Shown here piece after piece: positions 43,501 to 51,910 of a stretch of DNA of 64,000 nucleotides. The stretch is from contig CATYZK010000002.1 in assembly GCA_958415665.1 (NCBI GenBank), positions 115,374 through 179,373 on the forward strand. Reading direction: 5' to 3'. The notes under the pieces were generated by a model, which saw only the letters and a program-made list of their open reading frames with translations, was not told the DNA's origin and did not search any database. Made by a program: the position numbers and the translations under genes. The stretch comes from an uncultured Collinsella sp. (GTDB taxonomy: Bacteria; Actinomycetota; Coriobacteriia; Coriobacteriales; Coriobacteriaceae). Positions within the stretch are counted from its first letter, which is position 1; each line of letters starts with the position of its first letter.

Positions 43501-44926
43501 GGTGGTGCCCGTTGCATACGAAACCGCAGACGGCTGCGGTTGCGCATCGTACGCCGTGATCGGCCAGTCCATCGCGGGTTGGGGTGTCATGCCGCCGGAT
43601 GCCTCGGTGCCGCGCGTGGTGCCGTGGCCGCAGCACACGGGCTTTTTGGCCACCGTCAACGAGCAGCTGCAGCATGTTACGTGGACGCGAGGCGCATCGG
43701 CGTTTGCAACGACGCCCGTGGGCGCAGCTGGCTGCGGTCCGGCGTCGTTTAGCATGAGCAACAACGGCAGGTGCGTGCTATACGTCGAGAACACCGACGG
43801 CAAAGTGGGGCAAACCTACGACGAAGAAGGCGAGCCGGTGGCGGTAATGGGCAAGCATTTCCGCATCTTCGCCAGCACCCTGATCGACGATCTGTTCACG
43901 GAGCCGTTCGTGCTCTGCGAGCTGGAGCACCCCATTGATCAGATAACGACGTTTTTGACCTCCGGAGGCATGCTCTCGGCGCTTGCCACGCACATCGTGA
44001 GCGCCGAACAGAGCAAAGCAGAACTGCACGGCATCGAAGTTCCCTTGGTGGCATGTGCCACGCCACTGGGCGCGATAGCCAACCTGGGCGCCGTGGTGCC
44101 CGGGGCGGCAAGCGAGTCGTTTACAGTAACGGTGCGAAACGACGGCAACACGCTGCTGACCGCAGGAACAGTCGATCTGTACCGAGAGGGCTCCGACCAA
44201 CCGTTCTCCAGCGCATCTATCGGATTCGGCGCGAACGCACGCATGGCATCAATCCACGACCCAGAGCTTTCCGAGGACGCATCGGCCAACGACATGGCAC
44301 ATGTGAAGTACACACTCGAGGCACTGGGCGAGCGCTTTGCCACGCACCCGCTGGTAGCCGACAACGGCAACGCCGTGCTGGCACCGGGCCGCACGGCACA
44401 GTTCCGCATGAGCTTTGCCATCCCGGAGAGTTGGAGCGACGAGGTGGGCAAACGCGTCACGCTCTACGCAAAGGCGCGTGACCTGGTGGCGCTCGACCCC
44501 GTAACGCTCGAAGAGATTCGATCGGGCGCAAACTCCGCGCTGGGCGGCGTGCTGCACGAGCTCCACATCCCCGACGCGGCATGCGAACGCACGGAGGTGC
44601 TGGTGGGCGTAAGCAGCAACGCCGATGCGACGGGGCTTCACGACGCCCCGATGACCGTGGACAGCGATGGCGGCTCGAGCAGCGGCGGTTCTGGCACGGG
44701 AGGCAGCTCCGGCGGAAGCGGCTCTGGCAGCGGCAAGGGTCACGACAATAACAAGCGCTCCGGTAAATCAGGCATGCTCGCTGGCACGGGCGACAGCAAC
44801 ATCCCCCTGACGGCAGCCGCAGCAGCACTCGCCGCAGCTGGTGCCGGCCTTGTCGCCTACAGCGCCCGTCGCACCGCCCTCGAGCGTAGCGGCAGCGATG
44901 AAGCCGGTACGGATGGGTCCCGCTAA
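40559..44926 (+). CDS. Large Tat/sortase-type cell-surface protein
   Basis: A 1455-residue protein. The N-terminus LDRRSLLVAGASSLASIMLP is a twin-arginine-like signal sequence, followed by an Ala-Asn-Ala processing region. Residues about 50-130 resemble a Cna-B/carboxypeptidase-type fold (TPITGAQVTLTSRYAAG). The middle is unrecognised. The C-terminus has a Gly/Ser-rich spacer, LAGTGD (a variant LPXTG), a hydrophobic segment LTAAAAALAAAGAGLVAY and a basic tail SARRTALE, so it is likely attached to the wall by a sortase. No adhesin domain was identified. It may take part in host or mucus contact. GGGAG precedes the ATG. Confidence 0.8.
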   Translation: MLDRRSLLVAGASSLASIMLPRVPGSANAFILPFAPTEAYADEEDPFKVLVLSRTMFGVVVVDVANKNTPITGAQVTLTSRYAAGKQLTATTDDEGTAIFEVAPLSEGYVDEATLLDAYDFNGGISISMPGYRDVEIPLARIQGGTAITAPTRPLSDGEPYFRQLTFDEWDIQYADATFMAMPRDDAANAQPDTHAFTVQAHLPQGGQATLRIDKVTPAAGSSSETVTQIGQVKASATGADNLAMFTLEDKFLDAASGLLEEGCKLRFVLDYQGKTYTLSSPIAVATAPASKAESGSTTIIPTTMDQEITPFDFPAAFPGIGGNKFTCWMPTFPILFDFSFAGYVLFGGGYKPASYMNDSGNPDPEYWKKSPRESGAKQANRYLDEMEGKWNQYKSMSAGSGTDPRNTKLLRHHCTLLFTMDIATQVYGSLAYDWVGKTWGDNNDPAFGNIKALFQVKTDLNWTEQFTLGPVPFFLNVNPWVLAKLALAVGAHTHGSGAAFFKNISLDYSNTSGSFTIQIGLAVTFGAGVAGVASSAVRGAASLTLFIGYEKADGHQLPRLRVGADVDVDVILQFIMFKWTTKAWSGSWPTLLDSWNMSVNNGDQHVLQRSELALGGDTPYTLDACFGATGNAESSGIAQFIASATIVTNAELLACAEVAATDVNVAPTVRDWDRAVTRIELEADAESDDTGQVEHFVHALMENDENAAPMYKYTYIGQTTNAVADSNANSAGVSEDERGGIKPSSDNVLFAGVLSEAHMKLAMIAGVECLFRIASVRYGEDGRSRLVVHTKANGAWSAPMPVDFPLGFGEGDVERGGTFDYDFDVVEYTDGRGNQDAYVLLISGERPEGDATRFDTASTAGILSVVRLRISNSEVRVISHTSWRSISRGRLQEDGYHCLQCPRITVGKTLVDGRLSGAYLHRRGATAEKALDTEAEVALECFTLWSDDLGDSLTFRQVLRFPQAPSSIELGAPENVSGKMVVPVAYETADGCGCASYAVIGQSIAGWGVMPPDASVPRVVPWPQHTGFLATVNEQLQHVTWTRGASAFATTPVGAAGCGPASFSMSNNGRCVLYVENTDGKVGQTYDEEGEPVAVMGKHFRIFASTLIDDLFTEPFVLCELEHPIDQITTFLTSGGMLSALATHIVSAEQSKAELHGIEVPLVACATPLGAIANLGAVVPGAASESFTVTVRNDGNTLLTAGTVDLYREGSDQPFSSASIGFGANARMASIHDPELSEDASANDMAHVKYTLEALGERFATHPLVADNGNAVLAPGRTAQFRMSFAIPESWSDEVGKRVTLYAKARDLVALDPVTLEEIRSGANSALGGVLHELHIPDAACERTEVLVGVSSNADATGLHDAPMTVDSDGGSSSGGSGTGGSSGGSGSGSGKGHDNNKRSGKSGMLAGTGDSNIPLTAAAAALAAAGAGLVAYSARRTALERSGSDEAGTDGSR

Positions 44927-44970
44927 CTCTCAGCCGCTTTTTTGAGCAGCGCTGACCCTGTTCGTCGAAC

Positions 44971-45007
44971 AAAAAGGGGCTGGCTCTGATAACCCAGAGT
45001 CAGCCCC
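44971..45007 (-). terminator. Terminator of the membrane protein/XRE operon
   Basis: On the minus strand GGGGCTGACTCTG pairs with CAGAGCCAGCCCC across GGTTAT (one mismatch), followed by TTTTT. It is placed just after the stop of the 45015 gene. Confidence 0.85.
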
Positions 45008-45014
45008 TTGCGCA

Positions 45015-45599
45015 TTAGATATCGCCGGCGTCGTCGAACTCTGCCTCGAGCTTGGCACGGCGCTTTTTCGCCGTGAAGAACGATGCGCACAGAACGGCGA
45101 AAGTGGCTATGAAAATCGTCGCACCGCAGAACACGCCCGTAGCCAGATTCGCCAACCAAAAGACGCTTTCGAGCGGTACGATCTGCGCCTCAGCGATACA
45201 GCGCATCGCGGCAATGACAAGCGCAAACGCGGCGCCGCTAAGACCGCTGACAAGCAAGAAGTATCCAACGGGAAGATGCTCGGTTTGCCCAAAACGATTG
45301 GTGTCGACATAGCCCTTCCGCGTTTGGAGTCCTGCACAAATCAACATCACGAGAACGAGCCACACATACATGGCGGCCTCAAACGGCGTTGCAAAGACAT
45401 GCGGCATTTCACAGGCGTCGCTGTGAACCCACGCTACCTGTCGCGCTATAAACTGGTAGAAAAAGATCATCAACATACCAAACGAAAGCAGCCCAAAACC
45501 AAGCTTGTAGATCTTCGCGTTCTCAGCTTCCAGACGTTCATCCTTTGGGCCGGCATATTCACGCCACTTTTGCACGAGTTTTAAATCTTCAAATTTCAT
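45015..45599 (-). CDS. Four-helix membrane protein paired with an XRE regulator
   Basis: A 194-residue membrane protein with a soluble N-terminal helix (MKFEDLKLVQKWREYAGPKD) and four hydrophobic segments (LGFGLLSFGMLMIFFYQFIA, AMYVWLVLVMLICAGL, YFLLVSGLSGAAFALVIAAM, LATGVFCGATIFIATFAVLC). The layout, with an XRE gene just upstream on the same strand, is common in Firmicutes and Actinobacteria as the DUF6773/DUF3278-like group, but I cannot assign the exact family. It may be a sensor or a regulated membrane component of the XRE protein. The start is nine bases after the XRE stop. Confidence 0.7.
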   Translation of the reverse strand: MKFEDLKLVQKWREYAGPKDERLEAENAKIYKLGFGLLSFGMLMIFFYQFIARQVAWVHSDACEMPHVFATPFEAAMYVWLVLVMLICAGLQTRKGYVDTNRFGQTEHLPVGYFLLVSGLSGAAFALVIAAMRCIAEAQIVPLESVFWLANLATGVFCGATIFIATFAVLCASFFTAKKRRAKLEAEFDDAGDI

Positions 45600-45608
45600 A
45601 GCGAACTC

Positions 45609-45839
45609 CTAAAGAGCGTTAGGGTCGACGTCGATCTCGTCTTCCCAAAACAGGTCGTTCAACGTGACGCGCAGCGCTTTGCAAATTGCCACGCACAAGT
45701 TGAGCGTGGGATTGTAGCCGCCCGCCTCGATCAGGCCGATGGTTTGACGCGTAACGCCCACGGCTTCGGCTAAGTCGGCTTGCGAAAGGCCAGCCGCCGC
45801 GCGCGCCGCCTTCATGCGTAGGTTCTTTTTGCCCGGCAT
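45609..45839 (-). CDS. XRE-family helix-turn-helix regulator (YgzD-like)
   Basis: A 76-residue one-domain regulator: MPGKKNLRMKAARAAAGLSQ, then ADLAEAVGVTRQTIGLIEAG and NPTLNLCVAICKALRVTLND, ending LFWEDE. This short Cro/CI-type with RQTI..IE..YNPTL is common next to small membrane proteins. It is the first gene of a two-gene operon with the membrane protein at 45015. GAAAGGAA lies before the ATG. Several TCTGTCA-type half sites lie upstream and are its likely operators. Confidence 0.9.
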   Translation of the reverse strand: MPGKKNLRMKAARAAAGLSQADLAEAVGVTRQTIGLIEAGGYNPTLNLCVAICKALRVTLNDLFWEDEIDVDPNAL

Positions 45840-45858
45840 GGAGTTCCTTTCGTAGTAA

Positions 45859-45949
45859 TGGACAGATATCCGTTGCAACATGACAGAAATATATTGTATC
45901 CATCAATGCATGTCAACTATATCTGTCATTATGAAAACCATGTCTGTCA
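45859..45949. promoter_or_regulatory. Operator region with TGACAGA half sites
   Basis: TGGACAGA (45859-45866), TGACAGA (45881-45887), TCTGTCA (45922-45928) and TCTGTCA (45943-45949) are arranged as inverted and direct repeats in the AT-rich region upstream of the XRE gene, which suggests autoregulation. Confidence 0.5.
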
Positions 45950-46014
45950 TTGCGCGCACGGTGCCCCGCTGTACCCGAAACCGCGCGAGGCGCTGGCCCT
46001 GCTCATCGCACACC

Positions 46015-46049
46015 AAAAAGGGCTGGCCCCGATTACTCGGAGCCAGCCC
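46015..46049 (-). terminator. Terminator of the lipoprotein gene
   Basis: On the minus strand GGGCTGGC (46049-46042) pairs with GCCAGCCC (46027-46020), then TTTTT. It terminates the DUF5067-like gene. Confidence 0.85.
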
Positions 46050-46079
46050 TGAGTCGCCTGACGTGGGAATCGCAATCCG

Positions 46080-47099
46080 TTACTTGAGCTTCAGCGCCTC
46101 CATCATGGGCACGGCAGCATCCCAGTCGATCTTCCAGCCAATCGACACGCGGACGGTCTCGCCCGTTGCGGGAGCCGTCGCAAACAGCGTATGGCCGTTG
46201 TCGGGACCGGTAAAACGCAGCCACGTTATGCCGTTGTACTCGACCTGGTCGGTTGTTGTTTCCTTGCCTTCGAAGACCTGCTCGAGGCTTGCAATCTCTT
46301 CCTCCGGCGAGCGCGGGAAGATGCTGATGTGCAGGCGTCCTCCAGTCTCGTCATGGAAGAAGTCTGCCTTTTCGCGCTCTTCGTTGGACGAATCCAGCGT
46401 GTACCCATCGGCGGCCTCGATACTGTACGATGCGCAATCGATGCCGGTCAGATCTGCCTTCTCGCCAGAATCAGCCACGCCACCGGCCGCCTTGAACTCC
46501 TTAGTCTCACACCCCGTGGTGTCAAAGTGCATGGCTTCATGATTCTTGGCGGGGGCGTAAGCGTCTACGAACTCGACAGTGATGGGCCCGTAGTACGCCG
46601 TCTTGGGCGCCCAGAAATACACGTACTCAACGGTCTCGCCCGGACCGATATCTTGCCTCTTGGAAAGGTCGATGCCCTCGTGAAGCTCATCGGGAGCCTC
46701 GCTTGCAACGTAGTCGAGCACGGCCGCCTTGCCGGAAGTAAATAACGGGTCGCCTGCCTCAAGATCGCCCTGGGCAGCATGCACGTTAAAGGAGTTAAAC
46801 GTCCTGTTCTTTGCATTATTGTTGGTGATCTTGACGTGCAGGTAAAAGCCGTCCTGCAGCTTAGCGTCGCCGCGATAGAACGTACCGTGGGCTACCGACT
46901 CATAGGTTATGCCAGCCACCTCGACCGTCTGCGACTCATAGGCCTTGGCCTTCTTCTCTACGGGGGCACTGCCGCCCGAGCTGCCGGCCGAGCCGCTCGG
47001 AGCACTACCACCACAGCCGGCCACCGTACACGCCAGCACGGCCGAAAGCGTCACGGCGGGAATTCCTAACAGCAGTTTTTTCGTCATGGGCTTCATCAT
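46080..47099 (-). CDS. DUF5067-like lipoprotein
   Basis: A 339-residue lipoprotein (start MMKPMTKKLLLGIPAVTLSA; the second ATG is possible). The lipobox is VAGCGGS, followed by a Ser/Gly/Ala linker. Residues about 60-200 resemble the DUF5067 immunoglobulin-like fold (ITNNNAKNRTFNSFNVHAAQ, then GPGETVEYVYFWAPK). The C-terminal 120 residues contain ADGYTLDSSNEEREKADFF and WLRFTGPDNGHTLF and may be a second domain. No enzyme motif was seen. AAAGGAG precedes the start. It is monocistronic, with a terminator after it and a gene-free region before it. Confidence 0.8.
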   Translation of the reverse strand: MMKPMTKKLLLGIPAVTLSAVLACTVAGCGGSAPSGSAGSSGGSAPVEKKAKAYESQTVEVAGITYESVAHGTFYRGDAKLQDGFYLHVKITNNNAKNRTFNSFNVHAAQGDLEAGDPLFTSGKAAVLDYVASEAPDELHEGIDLSKRQDIGPGETVEYVYFWAPKTAYYGPITVEFVDAYAPAKNHEAMHFDTTGCETKEFKAAGGVADSGEKADLTGIDCASYSIEAADGYTLDSSNEEREKADFFHDETGGRLHISIFPRSPEEEIASLEQVFEGKETTTDQVEYNGITWLRFTGPDNGHTLFATAPATGETVRVSIGWKIDWDAAVPMMEALKLK

Positions 47100-47534
47100 C
47101 CTCACCGCTCCTTTCGGCTTGCAGCTCATCCGCTGCCCGAGGCTTTCGTCGGCCCCGTGGCATCGGCTTCCACTATGAGCGTATGACGAAACGCGGCACA
47201 GGCGAAGTGACCCGTGGCCCAAATAACGCCCCGATCGACCCGCTTTTTGACCAAAAGGACATGGGCTCGTACACCCTCGGCCCATAAAACGAGACGTCTG
47301 TCCCAATGTTCGATTTGAACCAACAGCCGCAAACAAGATAGGGCCCCTTCAGCCGCCTTCAAACTTACTCGGACAGAACCGACTCGGTTTTGCCCGAATA
47401 AACGCCATTCCATCAAATTACGAACGATTGTTCGATGGATTTCGTGTTGGATGGAATCGCCCACGGGCTGGGCTATGCTACCTTGACTATCTATACGACT
47501 TAAATGCACAAGAGGAAGCACCAAGAGAGCGAGC
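47100..47534. other. 435-bp gene-poor region
   Basis: No convincing gene. A 34-codon plus-strand frame at 47183-47286 (MTKRGTGEVTRG...) has no ribosome site and may be a remnant of coding sequence. TATGCT near 47475 could be part of the topoisomerase promoter. Otherwise I see nothing. Confidence 0.5.
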
Positions 47535-49532
47535 ATGGCAAAAAACACCGCAAACTATGGTAACGACAGTATTCGTCAGCTCAAGGACGAGGAGCGCGTA
47601 CGCCTACGCCCCGCCGTCATCTTTGGCTCGGACGGACTCGACGGCTGCGCGCACGCCGCCTTCGAGATCCTGTCCAACGCCGTCGACGAGGCGCGCCAGG
47701 GCTACGGCAAGCTCATCACCCTTACCGCCTTTCGCGATGGCTCCATTCAGGTAGAGGACAACGGCCGCGGCTGCCCGCTCGACTGGAACCCCTCCGAGAA
47801 GCGCTTTAACTGGGAGCTCGTCTTTTGCGAGCTCTACGCCGGCGGCAAGTACAACAACAACCAGGGCGGCGACTATGACTTCTCGCTCGGCACCAACGGT
47901 CTGGGCTCCTGCGCGACCCAGTACGCTTCCGAGTACATGGACGTTACCGTCTGGCGCGACGGCAACAAGTACTCCCTGCACTTTAAGAAGGGCAAGGTCG
48001 TCGGCGCCAAGAAGAAGGCGCTCGAGATTGAGCCCAGCGACGAGAACCGCACCGGCACCACCATCAAGTGGCGCCCCGATCTTGAGGTCTTTACCTCGAT
48101 TAGCATTCCCCACGATTGGTATCGCGAGACTATGCGCCGCCAGGCCGTGGTCAACGCCAACGTGACCTTCCGCCTGCGCATTGAGGGTGACGATGGCGAG
48201 TTTTCCGAAGAGGACTTTTGCTATCCCAAGGGCATCGAGGATTACGTGCTCGAGAAGGTCGGTACCGACTACCTCACCGAGCCTTTCTTTATCGAGGCCG
48301 ACCGTCGCGGTCGCGACCGCGAGGACCTGCCCGACTACAACGTAAAGATCACCGCGTGCATGTGCTTCTCGCGCACCTTCATGATGCAGGAGTACTACCA
48401 CAACTCGTCATGGCTCGAGAACGGCGGCTCGCCCGAAAAGGCGGCTCGCAGTGCTCTGACCAGCGCCATCGATGCCTACATTAAGCAACAGGGCAAGTAC
48501 AACAAAAACGAGAGCGGCATTAAGTGGCAGGACGTTCAGGACTGCCTGGTACTCGTGACCAACTGTTTCTCCACCCAGACGTCCTACGAGAACCAGACTA
48601 AGAAGGCCATCAACAACCGCTTTATTCAGCAGGCAATGACCGCCTTCTTTAAGGAGCGCCTCTCGACCTACTTAATCGAGAACAAAGACGCCGCCAACAA
48701 GATTCTGGAGCAGGTGCTCATCAACAAGCGCTCGCGCGAGAACGCCGAGAAAACCCGTCAGAGCATTAAGACCAACCTGCAGCAGAAGACCGACATGGCC
48801 AACCGCGTGCAGAAGTTCATCGATTGCCGTTCCAAGGACAAGAGCCGCCGCGAGATCTACATCGTAGAGGGCGACTCGGCAGCAGGTGCCATTCGTACCT
48901 CGCGCGACGCCGAGTTCCAGGGTGTTATGCCCGTTCGTGGCAAGATCCTCAACTGCCTGAAGGAGGACTACCCGCGCATCTTTAAGTCCGACATTATCAT
49001 GGACCTCATGCGCGTGCTGGGCTGCGGTGTGGAGATCAAGGACAAGCGTATCAAGAACCTTGGCGCCTTCGACCTGGACAACCTCAACTGGAACAAGGTC
49101 ATCATCTGTACGGACGCCGACGTCGACGGCTATCACATCCGCACGCTCGTGCTCACCATGCTCTACCGCCTGGTGCCCACGCTTATCGACGAGGGTTACG
49201 TGTATATTGCCGAGTCGCCGCTCTACGAGATCAACTGCAAAGAGAAAACCTACTTTGCCTACACCGAGCTCGAGAAGAACGGCATCCTCAAGGAGATCGG
49301 CGACCAGAAGTGCTCGATCAACCGCTCCAAGGGTCTTGGTGAGAACGATCCGGACATGATGTGGCTCACCACCATGAACCCCGAGACGCGCCGCCTGATC
49401 AAGGTGGAACCCGAGGACGTCACCAAGATGGAAACCATGTTCAACCTGCTGCTGGGCAACGACGAGGCGGGCCGCAAGCGCCATATCTCCGAGCACGGCA
49501 AGGAATACCTGGACCAGCTGGACCTGCAGTAG
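47535..49532 (+). CDS. Type IIA topoisomerase subunit B (ParE/toprim-type, divergent)
   Basis: A 665-residue GHKL-toprim protein. The ATPase region has FEILSNAVDEARQGYG, VEDNGRGCP and SLGTNGLGSCATQYASEY. The toprim domain has IVEGDSAAGAIRTSRDAEFQ, MPVRGKILN and CTDADVDGYHIRTLVLTMLY. The arrangement is that of GyrB/ParE, but it is divergent (EGDSAAGA rather than EGDSAGG) and lacks the GyrB insert. It pairs with the A subunit gene 45 bases downstream. It probably acts as a decatenating topoisomerase IV-like enzyme beside the usual gyrase, which is not in this window. GAGAGCGAG precedes the ATG. Confidence 0.9.
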   Translation: MAKNTANYGNDSIRQLKDEERVRLRPAVIFGSDGLDGCAHAAFEILSNAVDEARQGYGKLITLTAFRDGSIQVEDNGRGCPLDWNPSEKRFNWELVFCELYAGGKYNNNQGGDYDFSLGTNGLGSCATQYASEYMDVTVWRDGNKYSLHFKKGKVVGAKKKALEIEPSDENRTGTTIKWRPDLEVFTSISIPHDWYRETMRRQAVVNANVTFRLRIEGDDGEFSEEDFCYPKGIEDYVLEKVGTDYLTEPFFIEADRRGRDREDLPDYNVKITACMCFSRTFMMQEYYHNSSWLENGGSPEKAARSALTSAIDAYIKQQGKYNKNESGIKWQDVQDCLVLVTNCFSTQTSYENQTKKAINNRFIQQAMTAFFKERLSTYLIENKDAANKILEQVLINKRSRENAEKTRQSIKTNLQQKTDMANRVQKFIDCRSKDKSRREIYIVEGDSAAGAIRTSRDAEFQGVMPVRGKILNCLKEDYPRIFKSDIIMDLMRVLGCGVEIKDKRIKNLGAFDLDNLNWNKVIICTDADVDGYHIRTLVLTMLYRLVPTLIDEGYVYIAESPLYEINCKEKTYFAYTELEKNGILKEIGDQKCSINRSKGLGENDPDMMWLTTMNPETRRLIKVEPEDVTKMETMFNLLLGNDEAGRKRHISEHGKEYLDQLDLQ

Positions 49533-49577
49533 CAGCAAATCGATAACGACGGCCCACAAGAAGTTCAAGAGGAAATC

Positions 49578-51815
49578 GTGGCAAAGAAGAAGACGAACCA
49601 GCCAAAGAAAAAGCAGGTCAACGCCGAGAACGTCATCGGCCTGCACTCCGAGGTCACCGACCAGCCGATCACGCAGACGCTCGAGGTCAACTACATGCCC
49701 TACGCCATGAGCGTCAACGTCTCGCGTGCGTTCCCCGAGATCGACGGCTTTAAGCCCTCGCACCGCAAGCTGCTCTACACCATGTACAAGATGGGTTTGC
49801 TCAAAGGCGAGCGCCAGAAGAGCGCCAACATCGTGGGCCAGACCATGAAGCTCAACCCGCACGGCGACGCCGCGATCTACGAGACGATGGTGCGTCTGGC
49901 CACCGGCAACGAGGCGCTGCTCGCCCCCTTCGTGGAGTCGAAGGGTAACTTTGGCAAGTACTACTCGGGCGACCTGAGCTACGCCGCCTCGCGTTATACC
50001 GAGGCCAAGCTCTCCCCCATCAGTGCCGAGATCTTCAAGGATATCGACAAGGACCCAGTCGACTTCATCGACAGCTACGACGGCGCCATGAAGGAGCCGC
50101 GCCTGCTGCCCACCACGTTCCCCAACATCCTCGTCTCGGCCAACAAGGGCATCGGCGTCGCCATGGCGTCCGACATTTGCGGTTTTAACCTCAACGAGGT
50201 CTGTACCGCCACGATGCACTACCTCAAGGATCCCGACTGCGACTTGCTCGAGTACATGCCCATGCCCGACTTCTCGACCGGCGGTGAGATTATCTACCGC
50301 CGCGAGGAGATGGAAAAGATCATCGAGACCGGTCTGGGTAGCTTCCAGATTCGCTCCCGCTGGCGCTGGATTCCCGAAGAGCGCATCATCGAGGTCTACG
50401 AGATTCCCTACACCACCAAGACCGATGTCATCATCGAGCGCATCGTCAAGCTCTCCAAGGAGGGCAAGGTCAAGGAGATCGCCGACATCCGTGACGAGAC
50501 CGATCTTTCGGGTCTGCGCATCGCTATCGACCTGAAGCGCGGCGTCGACCCCGACAAGCTCATGGCAAAGCTCTATCGCTCGACCACGCTGCAAGACTCG
50601 TTCTCGTGCAACTTTAACGTGCTGGTCGACGGCTACCCCCGCGTTATGGGCGTACGCCAGATTCTGCACGAGTGGGTCGCGTGGCGTATTCAGTCCACGC
50701 GCCGCCGCATCAACTTTGACCTGGGCAAAAAGTCCGAGCGTCTGCACCTGTTGCACGGCCTCGAGGCGATTCTGCTCGACATCGACAAGGCCATCGCCAT
50801 CATCCGCGGCACCAAGCTTGAGGCCGATGTCGTACCCAACCTTATGCGCGGCTTCGACATCGACGAGACCCAGGCCGAGTTTGTTGCCGAGCTCAAGCTC
50901 CGCAACATCAACGAGGAGTACATCCTCAACCGCACCAAGGACATCGCCAAGCTCGAGAGCGAGATTGCCGAGCTTGAGGAGATCCTCTCCAGCGAGGACA
51001 ACATCAAGAAGGTCATCAGCGACGAGCTGGCCGCCGTCAACAAGAAGTACGTGATGCCGCGCCGCACGGGCAGAATCGAGCCCCATGAGGTTATCGAGGT
51101 GAGCCTGGAGCCCGAGGTCGAGGAGTACCCGGTGACCATCATGCTCTCGCGCGATGGCTACCTCAAAAAGATGACGGACCGCGTGCTTAAGAAGGCCGCT
51201 ACGCTCAAGTACAAAGACGGCGACAAGCCCTTTATCGAGTTCCCGTCCTCCAACACGCACGAGCTGCTGGTCTTTACCAACAAGAGCCAGGTGTACAAGT
51301 GCAAGGTCGCGCAGTTTGAGGACACCAAGTCGGCTCAGCTGGGCTCGTACCTGCCGACCGATCTTGAGATGGAACCCGACGAGAGCGTCATCTGGGTTAT
51401 CGACCCCGAGGATTACAAGGCCGACGTGCTGTTCGTCTTTGAGAACGGCCGCGTGGTGCGCGTCGCGCTTTCCGGATACGTCACCAAGACCAACCGCAAG
51501 CGTCTCAAGAACGCCATCTATGGCGGCAGCAAACTACTGTATGCACAGGTGCTCAAGGAGGATCGCGACATCGCGCTCGTCTCGAGCGACTACCGCCTCA
51601 TGAACTTCAACACGTCGCTGCTCAAGACCAAGACGACCACCAACACGCAAGGCGTCCAGGCCTTCACGGCCAAGAAGGGCCGTTCGGTCACCACCGTCGG
51701 CACGACCGAAGACATCCTCGGCGCCGGCGTCTCCGCCGAGAAGTTCACCGCGCAGAGCCTACCTTCCGCCGGCGCCCTCATGAAGGAAAACGACATGCCG
51801 AGCCTGTTTGACTAG
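49578..51815 (+). CDS. Type IIA topoisomerase subunit A (ParC-like, divergent)
   Basis: A 745-residue DNA breakage-reunion subunit. YAMSVNVSRAFPEIDGFKPS, HRKLLYTMYKMGLLKGERQK and SANIVGQTMKLNPHGDAAIY match GyrA/ParC. The catalytic Tyr is in ASRYTEAKLSPIS (the RYT motif). The coiled-coil (EYILNRTKDIAKLESEIAELEE) and C-terminal region follow, but no GyrA-box (QRRGGKG) was found, favouring topoisomerase IV-like function. The quinolone-contact positions are Ala and Glu (GDAAIYE) where E. coli GyrA has Ser83 and Asp87. The start is GTG with GAGGAAATC nearby. The gene is cotranscribed with subunit B. Confidence 0.9.
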   Translation: MAKKKTNQPKKKQVNAENVIGLHSEVTDQPITQTLEVNYMPYAMSVNVSRAFPEIDGFKPSHRKLLYTMYKMGLLKGERQKSANIVGQTMKLNPHGDAAIYETMVRLATGNEALLAPFVESKGNFGKYYSGDLSYAASRYTEAKLSPISAEIFKDIDKDPVDFIDSYDGAMKEPRLLPTTFPNILVSANKGIGVAMASDICGFNLNEVCTATMHYLKDPDCDLLEYMPMPDFSTGGEIIYRREEMEKIIETGLGSFQIRSRWRWIPEERIIEVYEIPYTTKTDVIIERIVKLSKEGKVKEIADIRDETDLSGLRIAIDLKRGVDPDKLMAKLYRSTTLQDSFSCNFNVLVDGYPRVMGVRQILHEWVAWRIQSTRRRINFDLGKKSERLHLLHGLEAILLDIDKAIAIIRGTKLEADVVPNLMRGFDIDETQAEFVAELKLRNINEEYILNRTKDIAKLESEIAELEEILSSEDNIKKVISDELAAVNKKYVMPRRTGRIEPHEVIEVSLEPEVEEYPVTIMLSRDGYLKKMTDRVLKKAATLKYKDGDKPFIEFPSSNTHELLVFTNKSQVYKCKVAQFEDTKSAQLGSYLPTDLEMEPDESVIWVIDPEDYKADVLFVFENGRVVRVALSGYVTKTNRKRLKNAIYGGSKLLYAQVLKEDRDIALVSSDYRLMNFNTSLLKTKTTTNTQGVQAFTAKKGRSVTTVGTTEDILGAGVSAEKFTAQSLPSAGALMKENDMPSLFD

Positions 51816-51848
51816 AACAGCAGCAGTCGAACCATTGTAGACTCACAA

Positions 51849-51894
51849 AACGATAGGGCCCGGAAAGCAGCACTGCGTTCCGGGCCCTATCGTT
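51849..51894. terminator. Strong bidirectional terminator
   Basis: Perfect 17-bp arms AACGATAGGGCCCGGAA (51849-51865) and TTCCGGGCCCTATCGTT (51878-51894) with a 12-nt loop, between the topoisomerase genes and the convergent ATPase gene. Confidence 0.9.
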
Positions 51895-51910
51895 ACAATG
51901 GAATCATCCC

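Noticed and set aside
47183..47286. 34-codon frame before the topoisomerase genes
   Set aside because: No ribosome site or recognised similarity; kept only as a possible remnant in the intergenic note.
48672..51260. Minus-strand open frame of 862 codons
   Set aside because: Antisense to both topoisomerase subunits, whose motifs are unmistakable; composition is Leu/Val/Asp-rich shadow sequence.
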